NCBI GenBank assembly: GCA_030248065.1
Contig: JASAMV010006027.1
Span: forward strand, 1-64,000
Length of the DNA stretch: 64,000 nt
Direction: 5' to 3'
From: Rhynchonema sp. JSB1_4
Lineage: Eukaryota; Nematoda; Chromadorea; Monhysterida; Xyalidae
Positions 11,646-25,600 of this stretch are shown piece after piece. Under the pieces are notes generated by a model. That model had not been told where the DNA came from. It saw only the letters and a program-made list of their open reading frames with translations, and did not search any database. Numbering within the stretch: position 1 is the stretch's first letter; every line of letters starts with the position of its first letter. Position numbers and translations under genes: made by a program.

Positions 11646-13608
11646 TCACAATTCGTAGTTCAATTGTCCAACAATGTCCCTGACATGCGTGAATGTGGGT
11701 CGTTCCCTGGGGTCAGTTGCCCAGCATTGGTCCATCAGAGCCAATACCATGTCGGGTACATTTGGCGGTGGGTTGAGTCGATCCAGTTGATCCGCTTTGA
11801 GTGCCTCTATCAATTGAGCGTTGCTGTATGTCTGATAGGGCAGTTCGCCCTGCGCGTACAGTTCCCAGAAGAACACACCGTACGCCCAAACGTCCGACTT
11901 CATGCTGTAGTCGTCGTCTAAGAGCGCCTCGGCTGGCATCCATCTGCAATCGATAAAACGGCTGCGGGTTCGACAAATCTTGAGTGGAGTGTTCGTCCCA
12001 AAGGCACAAGCTGCGCGCCACAACAGTTCATTGTGCGTACGGTCAGAGAATAGGTCTCAGTGCTAGAATGGGACCCGATCCGGAGAATTTTAATCCCGAT
12101 AAAATCCCGAAATCCCGATCCCGATTAATTCTCCGGATCCCGATCCGATCTCCGGGATTATGGAGCTACTAAATTCGTGTTGTATCACTTTTGCATGATA
12201 CAAAAATAAACATGGGAACCAAAACGTGATTAAAAAACGGTCGTGTTTGGTGGCGTCACTTTTATTGCGGGTGCTGTGTAGTCCGACTACGGGTTATAAA
12301 AAGAACACCTTCGCAAATGTGATAAGTATTGTGCCAAAAATTGAAATGCCGATCCCGATTACCATTACCGATCCGAAAAATTTCAATCCCGTTGCGAAAC
12401 CCCGATCACGATCCCGATAAGCAACCTAGTTCGAGAAACTGCCTACATTTCACGTACTCATGCCACCTTTGACCCCCTCCCCGACTGCGCTATGAACGCA
12501 CCTGAGCGGCAATACCAGATTTCTGTACATGTAATATTCGTTGAGGAACGCGTCGTTCTGAAGTGACAGACTGCCGATTTTGGCATGCAGACCCGGATAC
12601 AAGAGGACATTGCGCGCTGCGAGATCCTTGTGCACGAAACGGTTGTCGGAAATGTGTTCCATTCCCTGAGCGATCTGCAATCAAGCGCTAATTATGTGAG
12701 TGTGTTTGCTTGCCAGTTTTCACAGATTGACGGTCCACCAGGTCACGGTCCGTGTGGCTAACGTAACCTCAACATTGATTTATCAGGATGCTTTTAACAA
12801 AAAACGAACTACCAGTTTACCTGGTACGCTATGGTGAGTATTTGTTTGGCGTCGAGTGGCGCCGGATATTCTTCGTATTCCCCGTGACCTCTCGACAGCA
12901 ACAGGTAGCTCTTGAGATTACCCTGAATTTCCGAGCAAGTTATATTTAATTTATTCAACTTTCTTTTTATGATATATGAACGTACACATGGCGAGTATTC
13001 ATAGACGGCCGTCACCGGTTCGCTATCTCTGATCAGCGTGAGGAATTTGAACACGTTTAAATGCTCGGTCTTCGAATACAACTCGTTCTCCTCGCGCATC
13101 AACGCGTGCACATTCTCATCTTTGTTCGTCAACTCCTGCAGTTAAAAAGGCTAATTCACTCGCGTAGCATGCGATTCCGGTTAGGAATTCGGGATCCCGA
13201 ACGCATTTATTGATCAGTGACCCACAGCTCTCACAACAAGTGAGTGGCAGAACTTTTTCACCGCAGTCAACCGCAAACCCACCGGACCGCTACACATGCA
13301 ACTGGGCTTGCAGACTGGCGTCAACTGAGATCGTCACTGGCCTTCAACTCCCACGTATAATTTCTCGTGCTCATTCAGGACTGCTTCCGTTGACGAGGAC
13401 AGTGAACCACTTGAGTTGACGACTGTGCCATTAGTCCACAACTGCCCGCCACTGCGGTTGACTGCGGTGCGCTGGGGCCACCACACACAACAACAGCCAT
13501 CGCGCACATTCCTACACACACATACCTTGAGCAAGACGAAGCTGAGCTCCTCATCTGATCGCACTTGATAGGCGCGAGTGACCAGTACGTTGCCGAATAC
13601 ACCACTGC
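11646..13608 (-). CDS. PTK7: PTK7-like gene: pseudokinase domain exons
   Basis: Exons 13526-13608, 12986-13135, 12821-12922, 12502-12674 and 11646-11943, all in consistent phase. Visible motifs: glycine loop GSGVFGNV; a Lys ending the first exon (FVLLK), probably the VAIK lysine; catalytic-loop equivalent FVHKDLAARN; GSLSLQ where active kinases have DFG; then RWMPAEALL, SDVWAYGVFFWELY and DQCWATDPRERPTF of the C-lobe. Loss of the DFG aspartate predicts no normal Mg-ATP catalysis, as in PTK7. A 63-base AT-rich intron (12923-12985) could be read through in frame, adding 21 residues; I treat it as an intron because family spacing fits better. The protein ends shortly after the kinase. Confidence 0.88.
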
Positions 13609-16600
13609 CTGAAACATCTGGTTGGCTAGCGACAAAACTACAAACGATTGGTCGAATCAATCATTCAGCCGCTTCAGAACTGATGATCGCCTGAGGCACC
13701 TTTGTGAAAGTGGTCGAAACCATAGCAACCGGTAACAAACTAGACAGCTTGATCACACCTAAAACTCGCGTTGAATACGAATATAGTGGTCCAATCAAAA
13801 GTTGCCTGGCTAATGTTTCACTGACCAATGTTCTGCGCATTCTGCCAATCGATTCTGTCCCTGGTCAACATCACCATCATGTTGTTTCGTTTAGTATTGT
13901 TCAACTGTTGTTGTTGCTGCTGCAGATGTTGTTGCTGTTGGTGTTGTTGACTGGAAGCTGTTGTTCGACTTTCGTTGATCAAAGATTGATCGGCCGTCGG
14001 TCCCGGCGTGATCAACAAGTCTGAAATGTCGATTGAATCCTTCGGGAGCCATTGGCAGGAACAAATATCTTGTTTTACGTCATCAGTTAACATGTACAAA
14101 GCATCTGTAATCTATTTAGGTATTGGTACATTCAGGTATTTCAACCGAATTAATTTAATTAATGCGTTTGTGTCTGTGCTGCCCTGCAGTCAATTCGGTT
14201 TCAGCCCATGTTCGTCCATAAAAATAACTTTTTCATAATAGACAGCTCTTGCCAATCAACATGTTTACTTGTTTGTGTTGACGTTTTTAATCGCTGAATG
14301 AATCACGTGGGTGATTATCACAGTGGTTGGGTTCTATATCATTTAAGAACGACGAAGATAACACTTTCTAATAAAACTCTACGCATTTCGTGCATGTGTG
14401 TGCATGTGTGTGTGTGGGCAAATGAGTAGAGAAAGACTGCCCAACGCAGGGTTGGAAAACTTTTTAAACAAGTTTTTCTAATGTCTCACATTCCGGGAAA
14501 TTTGACCAAATTTGCCTAAAAAACGCACATAAACGTGAAAAAATGCAACTTTAATTGACAGGTAGTCACTTTGGTTGGGACCACTAAGGGTGTTTACGTC
14601 ATATCGGTGCGATCCAACAGTCTGGGCCTGGTATGGACCGATGACTGTTACTCTATAATATCAGACAAAATACATAGTTAGTTGTCGAATAACCGAGACT
14701 AACTCATAAACCACAAATAATTCAGAAAATCAGCTGCAGAAACACTTGTCGGGTCGCGCAATCAGTCGTATCTGACCGACCCGATGGGGTATGACATCGA
14801 AGTACCACGTACCTAGATACATGCGTACTGTCTCATGTATCACGAGTGTATAATAACATTGGGGCATCTCAGATACCACATAAACATCCACCAAAATAAA
14901 TTTTGTGAGGAAAATTTTTCGAGGAACATTTTTCGACCGTTGTGAAAAAATGACAAAAAATAACCCCAAAAAGGTATTTTTGGACTCTTGTTCTCCAGAA
15001 AAAAAAGTTAAAAATATCTTTTTCAAAAATCTTTTTAAAATTTTTTTGCACAACCCTAGACAGCATTAATGTGCGATCTGTAGCTGTTTGTAGCATCACT
15101 GAGCACGCAATCCTTTCTGCACATTTCCAATGTATCCAATAAGGTCTCAAGCAGATACATTGCAAAATGTACATTGCGCTCAAGGAAAAGCTAATAAAGC
15201 TAAGTACCATGTTACTGTACTGCACATATGACGCAAGTGCTGTTGGAGGCTGGTACTTGAAAACGTGTTGTTCTGGTATGCGCCTGTGTCATTGAGCTGA
15301 ATACGTAATCGTGCAAAATACAACTTTCAGCGCGACAGTTTGGCAAATACACGCATCAGCCGTATACGCGACTGTGCGGTAAACAGACGCTAACGAGATC
15401 TCAAGCGGCACATGACACATTTGATGCAGATATATACGCCCCGCACGGACAGAAAAACAACAACTGCGGCTTCGTGCTGCTCGCTAAGGTCACTGGTCCG
15501 GCTTGCACTTTCTCTTTCTGTGTACTTTCCGTGGTCCAAATGAAATAACTACTGTTGTATGATCATCGCAGATGCAGCCCCTGTGCTTCGGTTGGCTTTT
15601 CTGTCAGGCAGGCAGCAGATGTTCTTGATTGACAAGTAATGATGTGCCAAATTATTATTGTGTTATTATTATGTATTGCTTCGTATGAAACATTAACATG
15701 TCGAAAGAATATTCGGCGACTACTCTTCCCTTTTGTTGCTGTTGTAATTCATAAGTGCAAGCCGAAAGGCCAACTTCAGATTGGCTCACAAACCCATCTT
15801 GACGTATTAGAATGTTAGAATGAAATTGCAGCGTTTGAACATCGTCTGTTAAGACTGCGACGGTTGGTTGCTCCAAATTCAGGACGGCATTGGACTTTTC
15901 ACTCCTCGATTTAATTATGCCTCAAGGGTGATCTGACTCCTACTTGAATACGTGACTTGTGTAATGTGGTGGCTCAGGTCAATGAGTTGAATCGACCTGC
16001 AAACCATTGAAAAACATTTGAAGCCTGCGTCCGTTTGTTTTATACTCCAAATTGAAAAGCCGCGCGGCATTATCTGTACCGTCCAACAGACAGTAACATA
16101 AGCTCAAAACCCTCGAGCGTTCGGAAAGCACACAGCCATTATTGCGAGAACAGGACTGGTCTTGTTGTTTTCATACTCGTTTATACAAGTTCGGGGTATG
16201 TATTTCGACAAGAGTGTTCCAAAACTGGCATTTTTCCATGAGTCAGTTAGACGTCACTTCAGAGAGAGTGAGTTTGAATTGCAGAGCTGTATATACCAAC
16301 CAGACAGCACCTCGACAAGTGCGTAACCAGTCGAGCAGGGCGCAAAGCGTGAGTGCTTTCATGCAAACACATGCGCCTGCATTGTGAACGTCGTTAGTTG
16401 TGCATGTATTAGCCCACTGGTCTTGTGTGTGACGAATGAGTGCAAGCATGCCCGACTGTCCACACCCTTTGCATATGGCAAATTACTGTTAAAACCAAGC
16501 CAAATCTTGCAATTTCCGTGAAGTTGTCTTTGGGAAAACGCGGTGCTCTGCTTTAAAATATTAAGAAAGAGTGCCTTGATGCCTTCAGTGCGAACTCAAA

Positions 16601-19600
16601 ACTTAAAACTTAGTCGCAACCGCTATGAACATTGGCAGGTACACATATCTTAATATTGTTCAGGGTGGTGCAAATGCGGTTTAAAATAAAAGAAGGTGAT
16701 AGCTAACTAGCAAGCGCTCTAAGATACCAATTTCGCAGCACGACAGCACATGTATACCTATGTATACATGTTTGTGCACTCAGTCGCTTTTTATGTGGAT
16801 ACAAACACACGCGCCACACAACATTCACTCACTCACGTGCTCGTGAGGTTGTTGAGGGTGCTTTCAAGAAGTGACCACAAATCTTGTTCTGAATTGTAAA
16901 TCGTAGACCCCGACAATTAAGTATGCATGACACATACTGTACATATCAAATCAGACATTCACAGTCATACGAAAGCGCGTCGGAGGTTTCCCTCTATGTT
17001 CGTAGTGCCCTGTTTGACACCAAACAGGTCTGTCTCGTACCCATAGTTCCGATTTGTTCCAAGCGCGCGCTATTCAAAAGATGCTGATCACACGTACGTA
17101 TTGCAAGCCGCGGGTTCTTTGACATGTGTGCCATGCCACCAACATGTATACAAACATGAGCGTGGAGTGAAATCAGGAAAGAGAGCTTGATGAGGTACCA
17201 TACATTTGCGTCAATACGGTGTGTTTCTATGGCTTTAGTTCGTGTTCATACAAGCTGTTGAAGCGACGTCTATCGTATATGTATGTATATGTACAGGTCG
17301 GCAAACCAACAAACATACAGCCGTGTTTTTGGAACGAGAAATAAAAGAGAGCACAATTCTTAATTAAAGCGCCGACTTGCCACATGTGTTACTGTGCGAG
17401 GGCGTGGAAAGTTACCGAGTTTCTTTTGCTCGTTTGGATCCTTCGAAGAGTGAAGCGCCCTTTTTTATCGTGCGCACTAAGCGGTTCGAGTGCTCAATGT
17501 GCAAATAATGTTTGCTTGATCATCAAATAAGAGACTTTATTAAGCACTGCGAGTTTTTGATTAAGCGCGAGATTAGCACTTGTTTACCCAAGCTTTAACT
17601 TAGCAAGCTCCCAAGCTGGTGGTTACGGAAAATTTGGTTACATTAAGCTAAAGCTAAGAGCGCGCTCACATCCTCTTGTTGATATGATGTTTATGGCGTA
17701 ATACTACCGGGTATACTCGTGACGGTCACTCACAACACCTATAACCCTGAAGTGCTGAACCTGCTACTAGTATTGTCTCTACTCACTGAGTTTCTTGGAG
17801 CCAAATAAACAAGCTCTGAGTAACTTAGCACATAGCATCTTTCTGCTGCTTTGATCAACTTGCATAGCACGGCCTGCTGCACTCACTTACAGGCGTCTAA
17901 CATTATCAATAAGCTACCTGTATCTTTTGCGACACACAGTAGCAGTAATTAAGAATGACAAAGTCCCCAGGCCCTCACGGTGCCAGCCGCAGTTGATAGG
18001 TAAACAAGCGGGACCGGAAGATTCCATGACGCTTTCATCGACGCTTCAACTGATCAAGACTTCTGATTTGTCCCACCAGTTTGTGTCGTTGCCAGTGCAA
18101 GGCTAAGTCGTTCTTTTTTGGCTTTGCGATTTGTGAATGCCACAAGCCCTGGTCAAATGTCACCTGTGCATATATATACAACGCTCTACGCTCTCAAAGC
18201 ATGCTATCTGATACGGGACTTTTTCGCCTCTGACGTCATGAGGCTAACTGTCAATTTCGACAATAATCCTGCGTTGGCAAACAAGTTAACATCATTTTGT
18301 ATTCGTGCCATCTGGCGGGTGGTCGTAAGCAGATCGTATTTAGGAATCATGCTAAGGGTGTTAACGTTCATTAACTTTGATCCGCGCTCATCGTACATGG
18401 GCTACAGTATACGCAGCTTGAGCTATATTAATATCGCCATTTTTCGAGAAATTATTCAACTGCTTAACAGAGTCTGCCCCATGTTGATACGTCACGCACG
18501 ACTTTGCTCACTAATTAAACACGTCAACCTTCTTCGAAGGGTATTCCTGTGACGTTATCTTTGCTGCAGAGCAGTGACGCGCAAAATCAGTTTTAATCAC
18601 GTTTAAACAGACGAACACAGCCGTGATTGTGCATCGAGCGAAATTGAAGCCACACTTTGGCACCAGACCAATAATCGATTGAGCCATGCGCTCGTCATCC
18701 AGACATTCGTTCCAACTGTCGTCAGCCGAAAGCGACACCTCAACTTCACCAGTGGAACGGTATGTAGGTGGCAGGCTCCAACTGCTCTTTTAAATGAGTG
18801 TTTATTCACGCTCAGTGTTCGATCGCATGGGCTGACAAGACGCAGTCACTTAGACATAAAGTCGCAGGAGCAATATGAATGAATCACTGTTGTTACATTC
18901 TTATAGTTTTCTTGCTGAATGGGGTCTCAAGAGATTAAAGATCTAACTTTGTCTGCAGAACACAGATCGAAACAGATCAGTCTAAGCTTAACAACACCAG
19001 TCGGCCGAGTCTGCAATCCGAATCCTACACGAGTGACTCTGACCCTGTACAGGTCGACGAGCCCCAGTACGTCGACGGGTGGGAGTGGGGGTGGGGGTGC
19101 GCCCCCCTCGGGCAACGATGACCTGATCGCGTTGATGTCACATTTGAGTGAGGAGGAACGCGTGAAAATCGCCGCCGTCCTACAACGAGACCTCGAGATC
19201 AAGAAGGCCGAACAACAACGCGTCACGTGAGTGGCTGGCTGGCTGATGTTTCAACTTAGAGCATGAAAGCAACAAGCACAGTCTGCCCTCTTTATAGTGA
19301 CATAAAGCAAAGCCGGGCGTTTTCGCCCTCAATTTCAAGGATACAGCCGCTGTTTAGGGGAGGTTGACGGCAAGTTAGGAACCAAAGTATACCAACGGTA
19401 CTCTTCTAAGCAACCCGTAGGGGCTTCATTATAAAGAGAGAATAATGTGAGTAACAATACTGGCCGCTTGGCTAATGCTTCAAAGTGAACAGAAGCACAC
19501 GAAACATCTTCAGGGCGCAAAAACTGACGATCGCCGCGTACGCCGATGACCTGGAGCACAGGAATCGACGTCTGGCCGAAAAAACGAACAGACAGAAACC

Positions 19601-22600
19601 GATGGGCACCGGGGCATTGCTGACACAGGTGGAACGCAAATGCGCCATTTGTGTGCGAAAGTTGGGATATTTGAAGGTTGGTGCGAATCAGTTCTCTTAC
19701 GCGACATTGGAAAATGTTGCGGCTGGGTATCGAACTTGGTGATCTTATTGGGCCCTCCTCTGTGACGTTGGAAAGCCAGGTGAATCCAACCGACGACCCA
19801 GGCAGATCCAACCCGATCATCACAAATTTAGATGTGCCGTTCTGCTTCAAACAAGCAGGGACCCAACCTCAAAACATATGAAACTTTTCAGAAGCAAGGT
19901 CTAGTGTGCACGGATTGTCATAATCGAATCTGCAGCGACTGTTCACGATGGTGGTACTGTAAACAGACGAAAGTTCGTGTGTGTCGATTGTGTCACATGT
20001 CGCGGTGAGCTTGGGAAAAAAGGCTTGTTTGTGCGAGAACAGCGTGTCAGAGCAGCCTTTGCAAAATTAAGGCCATAATGAGCGCTGACTGTAATTATGA
20101 CATTTGGCTTGCCCTCAGCTGCGTGCGTTCATTCTGACTTAAAAGGCACCGCACACTACAGCTGGCCGTTTGAAGCTACTGAAGCTTGCTTGAAGCAGCT
20201 CGCTGGCTGATCGGCTTGACCATAGGCCAGTGCGCATAAAACAGAACAAAAATATTAGCAGTTATGCGCACGGCACTAAAACAACACATTTTATCCAGAG
20301 AGTACACAGCGACGTCGGGTAAATGGGCAGGCGCAGTTTCGACAACCGCGTCGCCTTGCCCCACACCAGTCACTCGGCACAGAGACAGTGGGTGCGCAAT
20401 GTCGGATGGGGAAGTTGGTGGGGCAAGCAAAGACAGGGAACCCGTATTTGCCTCCCCGTCGGAGACGTTCTTTGAAACGATCAAACAATGCACACGTTAG
20501 TATTTTTGAGGTGCTGGTTTCAAGATAATGGCCATCTGGATTTTCACTATAATCTGATGTTTCAAACTGATGTCCTTCGATTGCAGCGCACGTCGAAGAA
20601 TCCCTACAACTGTTGCACTTGAAGGACAAAAGACGACAGTCGATATCAAACTCACTGCTTGACGTGTGAGTTCGAAAGAAGTTTCATGCGTTTTAGGAAA
20701 CCAAAAGGGAAATTTGGCATTTTTTAATGCAGTTGTTCATTCGGCTCCTCGGGTAGACGAAAGTCGTGTGCAAGTCTCATACCGGAAAAGGACACGCCGA
20801 CGGGGTCACGCAAGAGCAGTGCTGGTGAGTGGCACGTGGTCAGTTGGCAATTAGCGGGTTTAACTATTAAATAAGCAGCACAGTGCAAGGCCTTTTGGTT
20901 GACCTGACGCCAGTCAACGAGTCTGTTCATGCACTATTTGTGCCAACTAAGCATTGTCCCCTGTCGTGCACGTGAAACGTGGCCAAGTGCAGCTTGATGT
21001 TTGAAAGCATAAGCACTACGACTACGGTTGCGGTTGGACTACGGCAAGACCAAAACAAATTTTGTTCTGCCGTCTTTTGTGTTGCAGTAGCTGTACCGAA
21101 ATGGTGGTGGTAATCGTTTCTTTCAAATTTTGAATTCCCGCTCCCATGTGTTAGGTGCCATTGGTGGCGTGCTGAACGCGATCCGCCGCAAATCGTCGAC
21201 CGCCTGTAAATTCGACAGTGATGTTTCACGACACAATGACATCCCGACCATGTCAGTGTCGGCATGCACCAGTCCACAGTTGGAACACGCGCCGACATCG
21301 CGGGTAGCCGCATTTAGAAAACAGGCCAAACCACGATCGATGTCCAGTACGCTGTCGAAACTGCCTTGGAGACGGTAGGTGTTGGCATTGGGGCAACTTG
21401 GGATTGTCCCCAATCGGACCCCACCTAATAGGGTGGAATCGTAGTTAAGTTACTCTTTCTTAGACCTTAGCCCCCGCTGAGCTACAATCGTTCACGACGA
21501 CGAATCATATCGGTCCAGGAAGTAAATCGTCCCCAATACAGTACACTTAGACTTAACTACTCCAAGTGGTCATTGTCGGTGCACAATAATGCGGACTTGT
21601 TTTACTTGATGAGCAAAGCATTTCAATTATCAAAGCAACCAAAAATATGCATAGATCGGATCTCACAACATTTTACAGAAGGATCGGAAGCTGATTGATG
21701 TTTCAGACATCGTGCATCAGCGGACATGTCCATATTACGGCAATCGCCCAACATCGTGATCACTGTATCAGACGAAACCAACAATGTTAATGTCGACGGC
21801 ATCAAAATCACCGTCAACAACGTCGGACAGTTAGTTGGCTGATGTTTCACAGAGTGCACAAAAATGATAGTAATGGTCCGTACCGAACACGCGGTGATCG
21901 GTCTGGCCCGTTATAGCATTGATCACGTGACTTTTTAACCGTCAGTTCGAGTTACTGATACGTTACCACAATTTGGATTACCAACGTCTGGAAACAAGTC
22001 GTGTACACTGGTCAAAATTAGCGGTTTCTGTTGGTGTCAAAATACCATTACTGCAAAGTCACCTATGATCAAGACGGACGAGAACGGACAGGACCTAACA
22101 GCTCACTGTGCTTGATGCCTGATCATGTATTGCCTAAGACAGCGATTTTCACAATTCTGCATGCAAAATAATTATTAGCTTTACAGTGATCTGACGCCAG
22201 ACGCTGACAAGCAGCCAAGACGCAAAAGTTGGACGAATGTGTTCACGAAGAAAAGGGAAAAGGACATAGCCCGACAAGGAAGGCGAGATATTTTCAGATT
22301 CAGTAAAAATACAGGAGCCGCGACCGCAACTGGTGCTCTCTTGGCGCGAAGAGCACGGCATTTTTTAATACACTGGTCTTTTGAAGATCCTTTGTCAGAA
22401 AAAATCGAATGATTTTATCGAAATGGATCGCATTTGATATTTAGCTTCATAAATAAATTTGACGAAAAAATTGTTGCGCGCCTGTTGCTTTTGCGATGGC
22501 TGTAGTGGGTCGAGAAGCAAACAACAGCAGCAACACTGTTCGACATTTCAGTCACGAGAGTCCGTCACCCACGAACAGTCGTCGGTCACCAAAATGTGGC

Positions 22601-25600
22601 GCGCGCTCAGTCTCGCCGATTCAGAAACAGAATCGCAAAAAGGACTCCTTGCTGCTGCCTTCTGGCGACGACACCGATGGCGAAGAGGTTCATCTATTTT
22701 ATCCATCTTTTCTCATTTATTTTTCCACTTTATTTTTTTAATGAAGCCTTTGAAAAATTTTCCCGAACAGGACCACTCACAACGCGTGATTGACCGAAGC
22801 AAAAGTGCATCGTCGCCAAAGAACAAGTCGAGGCGCAAATTATCGTGTTTCTGATGTTTCATTATGGTTTACAGACTAATGTTCCATGTTCTATGTGTGT
22901 TTCTAGAATAGTTGTTCACTTGAAATTTGCATACTGGAACGTATTGGTGTGGTTGGACACAGGGACTGCTATCGCTGAATATGTTGTCGCGCTGCTGCTC
23001 TCACGATTTAAAATACACATTCATTCCGTGCTTGATAAAAAATGATAATCGCCTTGCGTTTATTTGTTTGTAGATTACTTTTTGGAGACAAGTGCCAGGT
23101 GTGAACATGAACCAGAATAATATTGAGACACCTTACTTGTGACATTATCGCCATTCTGTGGATTGTAGGTGACCATGTAGTCGGGCTCACGTTTCATCAT
23201 ATTGCGCCTGTCCCGACGTCGTTTGTAGCCGCAGTAGGACAGCAGACAAATCACCTGCAAAAGCGTGTGTTTGCGAAAGATTCGCAGTTGTTGCGCATAT
23301 GTAGGTTTGGTGGTCACATGAGCACTATAACAAAGACCGCATGAACCGCTGAGTTGGGAGGGAATTGACTCCAAAATGCAGATACCAAGGACAAAAAATA
23401 AAAAAGAGGAGAGAAATTGCTCATAAATTAACAACGCACTGTTGTCAGATGTTTGCACGTACCAATAGAATGTATCCAGCAGCAGCGCCACACGCAATCG
23501 CTATGGTCGTCCCGCTTACTGATTGTGCGTCAATGTGCTCGGAATCGGAATTGGAATCTGCAACATTTTAACATACTGTATGTTTTGAAGCATTTTGTTA
23601 TTTTCAATAATCGTGATTGATTTTCCGTGCCTGTTCCCGGCGAGAGTATGTGTGCGGGGAAGCCGGCCGTTTGGATGCCGATCTCGCGGCCGCAATGCGT
23701 AAAGTTAGCGTCGGCGACTGAAAAGTGATTTTTTTTTCGAAAAATTGCAATTTGTATTTATCAGGAAAGCATAAAAGATATCTAAGACAACTGACGATAA
23801 TAGATAGAAACCAATCATCACAAAATGAACGTCACCAACTTTTGACACACATGAGCGCCAATCGCTGTTTCAAGCCACCGGCGTTCCCCGCCACACACAG
23901 GAACTTGCCCGCATTTGGGATGCCCGCCTTGCGAATCACCAGTGAATTGTTGGGGAAGATTTGGTAGTTGCGGAAACTCCTGTCAAATAAACAGATCAGA
24001 TATTAGCTACTGACTTTATGAAAAACTTTATTCTGTGTATTTACCATCATGACAAGTGGGAAAGTTGGGCATCATAAATACCTAAACTTGTCGCGCGACC
24101 AAAACGACAAGTTGCGTACGTATAAAACCGTCAAGTTTGTGTGCGAGGATTGACTGGTACGTTAGCCTAGTGGTCATGGCACTGCCCCGGAAAGGCACGA
24201 AGCCTGGGTTCGATTCCCAGACGTACAAAAGTCATTTTTGTGCACAAAAACGATTTCGGATTGTACGTGCGTTCCCGTTATTATACAAAATGTTTCTCTC
24301 GGCTCAAACCGACAAAAGTACGTTTTCAAGGCATTTTGGGTTCAGAATGAGCACTCAATCGGCTCACATTTCTGGAATAACACATCCACTGACTATTGAC
24401 TGGATGAATGACAACATTTGACCCGCCACTAACCACGTTGTCACATCGCGTCCATCAAAGTACCACTGTATTTGTGGTTGTGGTGTGCCACTGGCAGCAC
24501 AATGGAACCAGCCATCTCTGCCCTCTGGTATGGTTACGTTACTCGGGGCTTGTGTGAATTGGGGTTCAACGTACACCTGCATGCAAGTGGTGACTTGTTA
24601 AAAGTGTTGTTACTTGGAAATCGAGGTATACTTGGTCAGTGCTCGTACCTGAACTTTAATTGTCGCGTTAATCACTCCCTGCGGATTGCTGACTGCCACG
24701 CACATGTACATGCCGGCGTCCTCGAACCGAATACGTCTGGAAAAGTGCCAAAAACCACATTTTGTGAAACATCAAATCGCATCATTATCACGTGTCCACC
24801 TGAAATACAGCGTGCCATTCTGCGCCCTGACATTCGCGGCCAGCTGCTCACGCGGCGCAAACTCCTCCACAACGTTGCCGTTGATGTCCAACTTGCCAAC
24901 CTGGAAACGTGTTGTAGCCGTGAAACATCTTTCAGATCGACCGAGGTGGGTTGGCACCAACGTACCTGAAGCCAGTCGACTCTCGGCGTCGAAGGCCCAG
25001 TGGCGGCGCAGTGCACCTGCACGTTTCTGTCCAGTTCGAATACCCGATCCACAGGACGGGGATTGAACTTGAGCTTCTCCTTCACAGTCAATGTCGCTGG
25101 TTTGGAACGCACTGGGTCCTGTGAAGCAATGAATTACTTATTCAACAATTTAATGATGGATTGCAGGCCCAGACTTCAAGCTCAGTGTGCCTGTGTCACG
25201 TTACCTGATCTCTGGTATTGACTACACAGACATATTGTCCCGAATCTTCCGGTTGCACAGGGTTGATATCTAATGTGCCATTCTTGCCATCCCAATGTTG
25301 TCGACTCGCACCCACCACCGATCCGGCACCCCCTGTGATGAGCGATAGTTATTTCCTCTTACTATTGCAGTCCCTTGCCCCCTGTCTTGCTGATCTTGGA
25401 AGTGTGGTGTCAGTATGCCCGACTGAATACATTACATTACATTACATTGCTGAAATTGAGAAACCCCACCTGTGTGCTCAGCGTGATTTAGTTCGGTCGG
25501 TGGACCCTTTGGCATTTCCAGCGGTTCGCCGTTCAACAGCCACGACACCGTTGACACCGGATAAGCGGTGCCCTGCAACAATGCGAAGGTATTCGGGTTC

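Noticed and set aside
18118..18552. 144-codon plus-strand open frame
   Set aside because: No ATG at its start (begins TTG), no recognisable motif and no continuation into the Rab-effector gene by phase.
22459..22687. Alternative frame of Rab-effector exon 10 giving a Gln-rich peptide
   Set aside because: It leads to a stop soon after the next junction, while the chosen frame links exons 9, 10 and 11 in matching phase.
24156..24228. Functional tRNA-Ser(GGA) gene
   Set aside because: C at position 33, a mismatched anticodon stem, no long variable arm, and a body shared with another copy; better read as a SINE head.
25205..25332. Plus-strand open frame at 25218-25688 as a gene
   Set aside because: It overlaps three minus-strand Ig exons with strong family motifs; it is their shadow.
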